Source of the DNA: Magnetococcus sp. PR-3
GTDB lineage: Bacteria; Pseudomonadota; Magnetococcia; Magnetococcales; Magnetococcaceae
Length of the DNA stretch: 64,000 bases
Reading direction: 5' to 3'
NCBI RefSeq assembly: GCF_036689865.1
Contig: NZ_JBAHUQ010000014.1
Coordinates: forward strand, 62,001-126,000
Shown piece after piece: positions 1 through 7,935 of the stretch. Below the pieces are notes generated by a model. The model ran no database searches and was not told the DNA's origin. It saw only the letters and a list, made by a program, of their open reading frames with translations. A program made the translations under genes and the position numbers. Each line of letters opens with the position of its first letter. Position 1 is the stretch's first letter.

Positions 1-363
1 ATCCCCTTGCTCGGCTTTTAATTCTAAAACTTTGGGTAAAAAAGATTCATGGGTTTCACAATGTAGGGCCAACCAACGGTCATCACCAAATTTAGAAGCC
101 CAAATGGCCTCTTCTGAGTCAAAGTGGTATTTGGCATAAACAGCCAATTCATCAAAAATACGGGAAAGTTCCACAGGGTTATCGTGGACAAGGGCATCGG
201 TCAATTGATTGAGCATCAGCACAAGAGTTTTGTGCTGGTCATCCACCTGTTGAATGCCAGTTTCAAAATTCTCATTCCAGGGGAAGACATCAAAATTGTC
301 CAGATGTTTGTTCATGCAGCAGGGTCCTTCAGGTCTACTAAAGCCAAAAGTGGGGCGTAGCAT
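1..363 (-). CDS. Bacteriohaemerythrin-domain protein (C-terminus cut by window edge)
   Basis: The reverse strand reads as an open frame from an ATG at 363 to the window edge. It contains the bacterial haemerythrin signature: FPWNENFETGI, then DDQHKTLV (His about residue 44), YHFDSEEA and HCETHESFL. These supply the His/Glu ligands of a non-haem di-iron O2-binding site. Such proteins carry or sense O2, alone or as input domains of signalling proteins, and the missing part could hold an output domain. An internal ATG at 315 (MNKHLDNF) is an alternative start. I prefer 363 because the preceding residues (FSRPEGP) look like part of the fold edge, but no clear ribosome binding site decides it. It is one of three haemerythrin-type genes in the window. 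Confidence 0.8.
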   Translation of the reverse strand, partial: MLRPTFGFSRPEGPCCMNKHLDNFDVFPWNENFETGIQQVDDQHKTLVLMLNQLTDALVHDNPVELSRIFDELAVYAKYHFDSEEAIWASKFGDDRWLALHCETHESFLPKVLELKAEQGD

Positions 364-458
364 ACGGTTTTCATGCGTAAAAGAACAGAAAAAACACAAA
401 AAAAATGGAGAAATAAGTTTTTTAGAGATTTTAGGTGAATGTTCTATTTATACAGGTA

Positions 459-1727
459 TTAAGCAGGGTTGTTATGAATCCGGTTAATAAAGGAAATGTA
501 GCCACTGCGAGCTTGCTCTTGGGCCATTTCCCGATATTGGTTAATGGCTTTATAATTCTCCATTAGAACGCGGGTAATGCGGATATCCAGCTCACCCTTG
601 TCCACCATATCACAAAAAATTTGGCGAACACTCGCTTCATCCATCCCCTTACGGTAGGGGCGATCTTCGGTCAGAGCTGTAAAGATGTCCGCCACACTGA
701 TGATACGTCCGATCAGAGGTATTTGAGCACCAGGAATAGAGTAAGGGTAGCCGCAGGCATTGAGTTTTTCATGGTGGTAGGCACAGAATGTTTTGATGCG
801 GTCAATGCCTTGAATAACATCAAGAATTTTGTTGGTATAGTAGGCGTGTGCCTTAACCCTTTCAAACTCTTCAGGTGTTAACGTGCCATTTTTTTCAAGA
901 ATTTGATTGGGAATAGCAATCTTACCCACGTCGTGCAGCAGGCCAGCGGCTTGAATTTCAATACACTCAACCTCAGAAAAACCGATGATCCGAGCGATAT
1001 ACTCAGCTGTTGCCGCGACACCACTGGAGTGGGTAGAGGTAAAGCGACTTTTAAAGTCCACCAAATGTGCCATCAATTGCGCATAAGCGACCAAAAGTCC
1101 GGCGTCAAATTCAATTTCAAAACGTTTGACCTGCTGTTTTAAAATCCCTGGCAGGTCAGAGGACCATAGATCCAGCCAGAAGTCGTCCTGCTCAATTAAG
1201 CGACGATAGGCGTGAACCAGCTCTTTGGGATAACCTTGGCCAACCAGTTCATCCAGCCGGGTTCGTACATCTTGGCGCTGTTCAATCAGGTTTTTTTCTT
1301 CGCGGATGAGTGGATCCACCATATCAGCCAGATTGAGAATTTGTGACTCAATGGGGATATGCTCCGCAAAGGGGTGTCCGGCTTGAAAGCTGTGGTGATA
1401 GCGTATGATCGGCGCATAGGCACCAAAGATGGCATCCTCTTTTAACAAGTGGTAGCCAATCAGGGCATGGCGATCATCCCGGGCATCCAGCAAAGCGGCA
1501 TCGTCGGCATGTTCTTCGTAGAGAATACCGATATCATGCAACATACCAGAAATTAGACAGTTAGCTTCAGTCTGCCGATCATGGCGCAGAGAGCGGCTGA
1601 TGCGAAGAGCCGCATAAGCTACCCGAACATGGTGGGAAACAATGTGTGGAAAGGCGTAATCCAGGGCTTTGGATATGGATTGGACAACATCAAAGAAGTC
1701 CACTTTTGGGGCAAAAGTTTGGTTCAT
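459..1727 (-). CDS. HD / HD-GYP domain protein, probable c-di-GMP phosphodiesterase
   Basis: About 422 residues with two tandem HD-type domains. The N-terminal one carries LHDIG near residue 65 and IRYHH further on. The C-terminal one has the full HD-GYP set: LLHDVGKIAIP near 261, YHHEKLNACGYPY near 315 and ADIFTALTEDRPYR. HD-GYP proteins hydrolyse cyclic di-GMP at a metal centre in the cytosol. No membrane segment or receiver domain is visible, so the input is either the first HD domain or a partner. The open frame extends upstream to a TTG at 1793, but the ATG at 1727 (MNQTFAPK) gives the more natural start; its ribosome site is weak (GGGA). It lies next to a haemerythrin gene on the same strand with a ~95-bp gap, so joint O2/c-di-GMP signalling is possible. 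Confidence 0.85.
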   Translation of the reverse strand: MNQTFAPKVDFFDVVQSISKALDYAFPHIVSHHVRVAYAALRISRSLRHDRQTEANCLISGMLHDIGILYEEHADDAALLDARDDRHALIGYHLLKEDAIFGAYAPIIRYHHSFQAGHPFAEHIPIESQILNLADMVDPLIREEKNLIEQRQDVRTRLDELVGQGYPKELVHAYRRLIEQDDFWLDLWSSDLPGILKQQVKRFEIEFDAGLLVAYAQLMAHLVDFKSRFTSTHSSGVAATAEYIARIIGFSEVECIEIQAAGLLHDVGKIAIPNQILEKNGTLTPEEFERVKAHAYYTNKILDVIQGIDRIKTFCAYHHEKLNACGYPYSIPGAQIPLIGRIISVADIFTALTEDRPYRKGMDEASVRQIFCDMVDKGELDIRITRVLMENYKAINQYREMAQEQARSGYISFINRIHNNPA

Positions 1728-1988
1728 GTTTCCCAAATATTGGTAAAAGGCCAGCGCTGTTAAGATTATGGTGTATTGGCGTGTTGCTGACAATGGATCA
1801 TCTGTTCAATGAGATGATGTGCATCCCAAGAATATTATGTCACATAAATATGTTACTAAGTGTCTGTTTGTTTAGGTTTGTATTGCAAAACTTTTTATGT
1901 TTTCATCAAGAAACTTTTTTATAAGGGTGGCCTTTGTTGCCCTCAAATAGGTGTTTACCCCTCACTAAACATTACTGGATTGAGTGAT

Positions 1989-2693
1989 ATGTTGCGTAAA
2001 AACCACTTTTTATCGGCTTTTATACTGTTGTCCATCTTTCTGGGTGGCTGCACCGTACCTAAAAAAGTATTGGTTGATTCAAGTGTTGTAAGCTCTGATA
2101 AGACCTTGTTGATGATGCCCATGGATGTTGAGCTTTATGAGATCCAAGCTGGGGGCGTACAAGAGCCCAAAGCTGGGTGGACCCAGCAAGCCAAGCAAAA
2201 TCTTGATGCTGCGATACGCGATTATGCATCATCCCGCGGCCTGCGTATCCAAACCATGCCCACCGATCTGGCCGTCAATGCTTCAGAAGATATGGTGCAA
2301 ATGCAAAAACTGCATGCACAGGTTAACCAAACCATCTTTTTGCATAACTATACGGCCTTTCATCTTCCCACCAAATATGCCGACCCTGACTGGGTGGTTG
2401 GGGATTACAGCAAGAAACTTAAAGAGCTGACCGGGGCCGATTATGGTCTCTACCTTCATTTTAGAGATTCCTTCTCTTCCAGTGGTCGTTGGGTGGTTTT
2501 AATTGCCGCCGCCGCTGCAGGTGTGCATCTACCGGGTGGAGCACAAATCTCGGAGGCTTCCATGGTTGATCTAAGTAATGGTCAAGTGGTATGGCACAGT
2601 CGTTTGGCCAAAGAGTCTGGGGATCTTCGCAAAGCAGACTCTGCTGCTCAGTCGATTCAGGAATTAATGGATAACTATCAGCAACAGCAGTAG
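1989..2693 (+). CDS. Putative outer/periplasmic lipoprotein, first gene of lipoprotein-M48 operon
   Basis: A 234-residue protein starting at ATG 1989, with a lipoprotein signal peptide ending in the lipobox LGGC (FLGGCTVPKK). The mature part has no motif I recognise. It contains an Ala-rich hydrophobic stretch (IAAAAAGVH) near residue 175 and a late segment around SMVDLSNGQVVWH that resembles the closing strand of small periplasmic lipoproteins assembled on a beta sheet. Its stop codon lies 3 to 9 bp before the start of an M48 peptidase gene, which in turn overlaps another lipoprotein gene. The three therefore probably form one transcript and act together in the cell envelope. Function unknown; a role in envelope protein assembly or quality control is inference from the neighbour only. 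Confidence 0.75.
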   Translation: MLRKNHFLSAFILLSIFLGGCTVPKKVLVDSSVVSSDKTLLMMPMDVELYEIQAGGVQEPKAGWTQQAKQNLDAAIRDYASSRGLRIQTMPTDLAVNASEDMVQMQKLHAQVNQTIFLHNYTAFHLPTKYADPDWVVGDYSKKLKELTGADYGLYLHFRDSFSSSGRWVVLIAAAAAGVHLPGGAQISEASMVDLSNGQVVWHSRLAKESGDLRKADSAAQSIQELMDNYQQQQ

Positions 2694-2696
2694 GGG

Positions 2697-3986
2697 GTGC
2701 GCGTGGTTAAACCATTACGACTCTCTCTATTGTTGGTGGTCGCTCTACTTCATGGCTGCGCAAGCACGGATAATCCACAGGTTGTGGCCGATGCCTTTCA
2801 ACACGCTGGGCAGGTCAAAGGGTCTGATCCCATACATATCCCCTTGGTTAAAACAGAGGGGGGGGCGGATAAAGGGATTGATGCCTACCAGATAGCCAAT
2901 TTGAAACCCGATGAAAAACCCGCTAGGGATACCATGGAGGGTGGGCTTTGGATGGCGGTGGAAAAGGTTGAAGCGTCTTATAAGACGTCAGGTAAAATCA
3001 TCAATCATGATGCGCTTAATCAGTATGTTCAGGGTATCTCCTGTCGTTTGGCCGGGCGCTATTGTGCCAATGCCCGTGTCTACCTGATGCGGGTACCCCA
3101 CCTCAATGCCACCATGATGCCTAATGGGGCCATGCAGGTCTGGTCTGGGTTGTTGTTGCGGGCACGCAATGAGGCCCAGTTGGCTGCTGTCATTGGACAT
3201 GAGCTTGGGCACTATCTACGTCGCCACTCTCTCCAACGTATGAAAAGCACCATCGATACCTCGAACGGTATGATGGTCTTGACCCTGGCGATGGCGTATG
3301 GCGGGGTGGGTAACTATAGCAGCGTTGTTTCTCTTATTGGCAATTCCTCTTTGGCGGCCTATGGGCGGGACCATGAGCGTGAGGCGGATGGCTATGGCCT
3401 ACGCTTAATGATTGAAAGTGGGTATGACCCCAGAGAGGCGCATAAAATTTGGGAGAATGTTCTAAAAGAGCAAAAAGCGGATAAAGAAAACCGCGTGCAC
3501 TTTTCCATTTATAATAGCCACCCACCCTCAGCAGAGCGACAACACTCCCTGGAGAAGCTGGCCACAGATTATACCCGCACACATCGGGCAGGGGAGGTTG
3601 GAACAGAGCGATATGTGCGGATGCTACAACCGCATATTATGGACTTTATCCGGGATGAGATCGATCTGGGTAACTTTGATCGAAGTACTCAGCTGTTTGA
3701 ATCCATGGCTGAAGATGACTTTTTTAAAAAGCAGGCCTCCTATGCACAAGGGGAACTTCTTCGCTTACGCGGGGAAAAAGGGGATTATGAAAAAGCCCTG
3801 GCCTTGTATCGAAAAAGCATCGCTGATGATACCGAATTTTCTGAGGCACACTTGGGGTTAGGGATGGTGCTTCGTCGTCTTAAGCGTCATGATGAAGCAA
3901 AATTAGCCTACCGAACTTATTTGCGTCAGCGCCCTGAGGCAGATGGTGCAACCTTTATCCAACGTTATTTGGGAACACCGAAATGA
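2697..3986 (+). CDS. M48-family zinc metallopeptidase lipoprotein with C-terminal TPR
   Basis: About 429 residues. The signal peptide ends in a lipobox (LLHGC). A peptidase M48 domain follows, with the zinc/catalytic motif VIGHELGHYLRRH (HExxH) and a downstream EREADGYGL supplying the third zinc ligand. After the peptidase domain the chain has TPR-like helices (ALALYRKSIADD, EAHLGLGMVLRRL). This order matches BepA/YfgC-type periplasmic proteases that survey outer-membrane protein and LPS-transporter assembly; that functional assignment comes from the family, not from data here. The start is GTG at 2697 or GTG 2703; the AGGGGG just upstream spaces better with 2703. It sits mid-operon, its 3' end overlapping the next lipoprotein gene by an ATGA. 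Confidence 0.9.
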   Translation: MRVVKPLRLSLLLVVALLHGCASTDNPQVVADAFQHAGQVKGSDPIHIPLVKTEGGADKGIDAYQIANLKPDEKPARDTMEGGLWMAVEKVEASYKTSGKIINHDALNQYVQGISCRLAGRYCANARVYLMRVPHLNATMMPNGAMQVWSGLLLRARNEAQLAAVIGHELGHYLRRHSLQRMKSTIDTSNGMMVLTLAMAYGGVGNYSSVVSLIGNSSLAAYGRDHEREADGYGLRLMIESGYDPREAHKIWENVLKEQKADKENRVHFSIYNSHPPSAERQHSLEKLATDYTRTHRAGEVGTERYVRMLQPHIMDFIRDEIDLGNFDRSTQLFESMAEDDFFKKQASYAQGELLRLRGEKGDYEKALALYRKSIADDTEFSEAHLGLGMVLRRLKRHDEAKLAYRTYLRQRPEADGATFIQRYLGTPK

Positions 3987-4561
3987 CTCGTTTTACCTTA
4001 AAAAAAACCTTATTAGCCCTGCTTGTATTGCCCATCTTACTCAGTGGTTGTGTGGGATATAAACTGGTCAAGCAAGGCGAGGTCAAAGAGAGTGATGGCT
4101 TTAAATTAACGGCTGCTGGTCATGATTGGAGCATGATCAAACTTGCAGGAAAAAGACAGTGGACATTTGATGGCGCCAGTCTTCAGCGTATTCAAACCCT
4201 GCCTGCAATATCCTCTGGCAAGGACCTTTCAAACGAAAAGACCGATGACACAGGCATGGCCTTTGACTCTGCCATGAGTGAGCTTGAAATTATGGAGTTG
4301 TTTGTCCGTAGTTTCAAACCTGCCTATCACCAGCTAAAAACCCTTAACCTGTTCCCTGCCAAGTTGGATGGGCATGATGGGTTTGAATTCGATTTTACGT
4401 TTAAAAATGCCAAAGGTCTAGATTATCAAGGTGTTGCCCGTGGTGCAGTGGTGCAAGAAAAACTCTATTTGATTTTCTATGTCGGAACCCAAGTACACTA
4501 TTTTAAAGCTCATGAGCAGCAGGCCCGAGAAATGATCAACACAGCTAAGATCAAGCTCTAA
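3983..4561 (+). CDS. Small putative lipoprotein, operon with M48 peptidase
   Basis: A 192-residue protein. Its ATG overlaps the stop codon of the M48 peptidase gene (ATGA), indicating translational coupling. The signal peptide ends in the lipobox LLSGC (PILLSGCVGYKL). The mature part is soluble, with a mix of strands and helices and no membrane segment. I do not recognise a named family. The stretch DGHDGFEFDFTFKNAKGLDYQG followed by a hydrophobic strand (LYLIFYVG) looks like a beta-sheet fold of the kind seen in small envelope lipoproteins. Being coupled to a BepA-like protease, it may be a partner or substrate adaptor; this is inference. A rho-independent terminator lies about 60 bp after its stop. 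Confidence 0.75.
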   Translation: MTRFTLKKTLLALLVLPILLSGCVGYKLVKQGEVKESDGFKLTAAGHDWSMIKLAGKRQWTFDGASLQRIQTLPAISSGKDLSNEKTDDTGMAFDSAMSELEIMELFVRSFKPAYHQLKTLNLFPAKLDGHDGFEFDFTFKNAKGLDYQGVARGAVVQEKLYLIFYVGTQVHYFKAHEQQAREMINTAKIKL

Positions 4562-4618
4562 AAATTGATTCTAGCGGAGTGGTCGATCACACGTTAGCGA
4601 TCCTTAATGACAATACTC

Positions 4619-4649
4619 AGCCCCAGTCTTAACTGACTGGGGCTTTTTT
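4619..4649 (+). terminator. Rho-independent terminator of the lipoprotein-M48 operon
   Basis: A 10-bp perfect stem AGCCCCAGTC / GACTGGGGCT with a short loop is followed by TTTTT. It lies 58 bp after the last gene of the operon on the plus strand. Confidence 0.9.
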
Positions 4650-4763
4650 GCCCCACACAATCAGCATAAGAAGTGATTTCGCAAGCTACGTCATCTCTAA
4701 GCCCATAGCCAAGGAGGCTTGGTTATAAGCTAGGCTGTTTAGTATCCCTGAAGAGCCATAAGA

Positions 4764-4795
4764 AAAAGCCCCAGCCTAATGGGCTGGGGCTTTTT
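4764..4795 (-). terminator. Rho-independent terminator downstream of rhlE
   Basis: Stem AGCCCCAGCC / GGCTGGGGCT with a four-base loop, flanked by A-tract and T-tract, so it can work in both directions. It lies 32 bp after the rhlE stop on the minus strand. The stem is nearly the same sequence as the plus-strand terminator 120 bp away. Confidence 0.85.
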
Positions 4796-4826
4796 GCACA
4801 TGCTTTATGCCACCGTAACGTTGGTT

Positions 4827-6176
4827 TTAAGCGGCATTTCCGCGGTTGCTTTGGCCACCACTATTGCCTTTACCCCCACCGCTACGACGGCGGTTGCCAC
4901 TGCCGCTGCGTTGTTGGCTTTTACTACCGGTTCCTGGGTTTCCACGTCGGTGTCCACCACCGTTACGGCTACCGCCACCACCGCCATGTCCACCACGACG
5001 GTTGCGTACCGGTTTAACCGGATCGGCTTTGGCGACCTCTTCACTGTGGAAGCTATGCTCTTCATCCACCGGAACAGATTGGCGAATGGTTTTTTCAATA
5101 TCGAGTAGGTAAGCCCGCTCTTCAGCATCACAGAAGGAGATCGCGTGGCCGTCGCGTCCTGCTCGTGCGGTACGACCAATCCGGTGAACATAGCTTTCCG
5201 ACTCATTGGGTAGGTCAAAATTGATCACATGACTGACACCGGCGACATCAATACCTCGTGCGGCAATATCTGTGGCAACCAGTACTTTTAACTTACCTTT
5301 ACGAAAGCCGTCTAGTGCGCGCTCTCGTGCACTCTGTGACTTGTTGCCATGAATTGCTGCGGAGGCAATCCGGTTTTTATCAAGGTACTCTGCAACTCTG
5401 TTGGCGCCATGTTTGGTGCGGGTAAATACCAGCACTTGATCAATGGGCTCTCGCTCCAGAACATCTTTGAGCAAGGGGCGTTTGTTGCGTTTATCAACAA
5501 ACAACACCTTCTGGGAGATACGCTCTACTGTGGTTGATTCAGGCGTAACCTCAACCTTGGCAGGGTTGTTCAATAGCCCTTCAGCCAGCTCTGCAATATC
5601 TTTGGGCATGGTGGCTGAAAAGAGCAGCGTATGACGCTTGGGCGGAATGGCTTTAATGACGCGGCGGATGTCATGGATAAAACCCATGTCCAACATGCGA
5701 TCAGCCTCATCCAGCACAAAGACCTGTAGTTGATCCAGACGCAAATGCCGGTCGCCCATTAGATCTAATAGGCGGCCAGGTGTGGCGACCAGAATATCGA
5801 CACCGCGGCTCAGTGCTCTAATCTGTGGTTGTTTGCCAACCCCACCAAAAACCACGGTGTGGCTGGTTCGCATATGCTTACCGTAGGTAGCAATACTGTT
5901 ACCGATCTGAGCGGCCAGTTCACGGGTGGGGGTTAAGATCAGAGCTCTGGGTGCTTTAGGGGTGGGGCGCCCTTTAATATGGCTCAACTTATGGAGAATA
6001 GGCAGTGTAAAGGCTGCGGTTTTCCCGGTTCCGGTTTGAGCAATACCCAGCAGGTCACGTCCATCCATCAGATGAGGAATGGCTTGAGCCTGGATCGGTG
6101 TTGGCGTGGTATAACCGGCTTGGCTGAGTGCATTAAGTAGAGGTTTTACAAGTTTCAAAGAGGCAAAATCGGACAC
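4827..6176 (-). CDS. rhlE: DEAD-box ATP-dependent RNA helicase RhlE
   Basis: 449 residues, GTG start. The helicase core carries all classic motifs: Q-motif (TPIQAQAIP), AQTGTGKT (Walker A), [28 protein letters not shown] (motif II), SAT (motif III), ARGIDV and [10 protein letters not shown] (motif VI). These define an RNA helicase that unwinds short duplexes in ribosome assembly and mRNA decay. After about residue 370 there is a basic Gly/Arg/Ser/Asn-rich tail typical of RhlE proteins and likely to bind RNA non-specifically. The tail makes the DNA strongly skewed (GGT/GGC repeats), which explains the long spurious reading frames on the other strand. An AAAGG ribosome site stands 8 bp before the GTG. 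It is monocistronic, with its own terminator. Confidence 0.95.
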   Translation of the reverse strand: MSDFASLKLVKPLLNALSQAGYTTPTPIQAQAIPHLMDGRDLLGIAQTGTGKTAAFTLPILHKLSHIKGRPTPKAPRALILTPTRELAAQIGNSIATYGKHMRTSHTVVFGGVGKQPQIRALSRGVDILVATPGRLLDLMGDRHLRLDQLQVFVLDEADRMLDMGFIHDIRRVIKAIPPKRHTLLFSATMPKDIAELAEGLLNNPAKVEVTPESTTVERISQKVLFVDKRNKRPLLKDVLEREPIDQVLVFTRTKHGANRVAEYLDKNRIASAAIHGNKSQSARERALDGFRKGKLKVLVATDIAARGIDVAGVSHVINFDLPNESESYVHRIGRTARAGRDGHAISFCDAEERAYLLDIEKTIRQSVPVDEEHSFHSEEVAKADPVKPVRNRRGGHGGGGGSRNGGGHRRGNPGTGSKSQQRSGSGNRRRSGGGKGNSGGQSNRGNAA

Positions 6177-6516
6177 GTGGGACCTTTCAACAACGAGATT
6201 AAGCGCTTTAACCGAACGCCGCGCTCTCCCCCGAAGATGATGTCAATTTGCGTCCGGTGCCGGATCATCCTCTTTGAAGAAAGGAAAGTCAAGAAAAAGT
6301 GACAGCTCTATGATCGAAGAGGTGGAAAAGAGGTGACAGAGTGGCAGATTGTTTATGATAGCCAGTTAATCTGGTAGACTTTTATACATTATGACAATTG
6401 GTATGATTGGATCTGCATCTGTCCTGGTTTTGTATGGTTTTTGTAAGAGATTGATTCTAGGTGGCTAATATGTGTTGGGTGGCTCTTAAAATAGTTGTAA
6501 AGAGGAGGTGCATGGT
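6177..6516. other. 340-bp divergent intergenic region (rhlE / cytochrome c)
   Basis: It holds no open frame with coding character. It must contain the divergent promoters of rhlE (minus) and the multihaem cytochrome gene (plus). The segment around 6356-6400 is AT-rich, with TATACATTATGA as a plausible -10 area. The cytochrome gene has a strong ribosome site (GAGGAGG, 6502-6508). Confidence 0.5.
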
Positions 6517-7926
6517 ATGAAAAAACGTGTGCTGATCTGGGCCAGCTTTTTTTTGATTCTGTTTCTGGGCTATTCACTCTATCTGCATAAAGATACGGGT
6601 GATCAGGCTACCTATATGACTTCGCAGAGTTGTGCAAACTGTCATAGTGAGCACTATCAATCCTGGCACAAGACGTTACATCCGATCATGTTTCTACCGG
6701 TAACCGACCCCAGAGCTAAACTGCTGGGGGATTTTGCATCCGGGGACCCTGCTGTTACCTTTAAACCAGAAGATGTTGAGTTTGTTGTGGGTAGTAAGTG
6801 GGAGCAGGTCTATGTTCGTCGGATAGAGGGTGAGTATTACCCGCTACCTGCCAAATGGCTGGTGATGCAAAAACGTTGGGTACCCTACAAGGTTAAGGAC
6901 TGGAAAGAGACCCCCATGTCCTACAAATGCAATGGCTGTCACACCACAGGGTTTGATCCAAAAACCACAGAATTTAGTGAGTTTGGCATTGGGTGTGAAG
7001 CGTGTCATGGCCCGGGCAGTCTGCATGTTCAACATGAGCAATTGGAACATAAAAAGGTCTGTCAACTCTGTCATGGTACACCGGAGCATCCAGACATAGA
7101 CTCGAACGGACATCATATTATCACCTCTGTTGCCCCCTCGGTGTGTGCCCAGTGTCATAATCGCGGCACCAGTAGTGAGTCGGCCAGTGATGGTGGTGCC
7201 CCGGTAACCTTTAGTTTTCCTACCCAGGCGACCCCAGGTGGGGATATGGGGAAAAACTGGCAAGCATTGACTAAAAAACAGGATAAAAAGGGTAAATATT
7301 GGTGGGGGCAAGGGGTCAGTAAAAATCGGCATCAGGAGTATGCGGATTGGAACCAGTCTGGTCATGCCAATGCGTTGAAAAATCTCCATGCCAACTATGT
7401 CGAAGGTGGAGACCGTGGCAAACTCTCAGCAGAGTGCTTGCACTGCCATGCCACCGATTACCGTTTGGCTAAAGAGGGGATGAAACCTAACCTGGAGCAG
7501 GCGCGTCATGGAGTAACCTGTGTGGCATGTCATAACCCCCATGGGTTTGATAAAAAGGTTTCCTCTATGCATACGGATGGTACAGCCCCCTGTGCGGATT
7601 GTCATATTGATAGTATTGCCCGTGTTATTCAAACCAGCAATGGTAAGCATACCCCTTGTCCAACCGGTGTTGTCGGCTGTGCGGATTGCCATATGCCACG
7701 TATTGTTAAAACAGGTGGTTTTTTCAGCCTTCGTAGTCATGCCTTTCGTATTATCCCACCTGAAATCAGTACTCTGGAGGAGATGCCTAACTCCTGTCAA
7801 AATGGAGGGTGCCATGAAGATCGTTCTCTACAGTGGGCGGATAAGGCCTTTAAAAAACACTATATTGAATATGATCATCAGGTTGGTGACATAACGAACA
7901 GTCCCACAACTTCTTTAAAACCGTGA
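6517..7926 (+). CDS. Membrane-anchored multihaem cytochrome c (about ten haems)
   Basis: 469 residues from ATG 6517, preceded by GAGGAGG with 8-bp spacing. An N-terminal hydrophobic segment (LIWASFFLILFLGYSLYL) anchors or exports the protein. The chain has nine CxxCH haem-binding motifs (CANCH, CNGCH, CEACH, CQLCH, CAQCH, CLHCH, CVACH, CADCH twice) plus one CX4CH (CQNGGCH) near the C-terminus, so nine or ten c-type haems are expected in the periplasm. The spacing and the GxGCEACHGPGSLH region resemble the cytochrome c554/multihaem family that transfers electrons to or from N, S or metal compounds; the substrate cannot be read from sequence. It is followed after 9 bp by a hybrid histidine kinase, an arrangement suggesting that the kinase senses through, or controls, this cytochrome. 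Confidence 0.92.
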   Translation: MKKRVLIWASFFLILFLGYSLYLHKDTGDQATYMTSQSCANCHSEHYQSWHKTLHPIMFLPVTDPRAKLLGDFASGDPAVTFKPEDVEFVVGSKWEQVYVRRIEGEYYPLPAKWLVMQKRWVPYKVKDWKETPMSYKCNGCHTTGFDPKTTEFSEFGIGCEACHGPGSLHVQHEQLEHKKVCQLCHGTPEHPDIDSNGHHIITSVAPSVCAQCHNRGTSSESASDGGAPVTFSFPTQATPGGDMGKNWQALTKKQDKKGKYWWGQGVSKNRHQEYADWNQSGHANALKNLHANYVEGGDRGKLSAECLHCHATDYRLAKEGMKPNLEQARHGVTCVACHNPHGFDKKVSSMHTDGTAPCADCHIDSIARVIQTSNGKHTPCPTGVVGCADCHMPRIVKTGGFFSLRSHAFRIIPPEISTLEEMPNSCQNGGCHEDRSLQWADKAFKKHYIEYDHQVGDITNSPTTSLKP

Positions 7927-7935
7927 TGGACTGAT

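Noticed and set aside
4805-5218. Low-complexity frames opposite the rhlE tail
   Set aside because: They are caused by the Gly/Arg-rich C-terminal repeat codons of RhlE and have no independent support.
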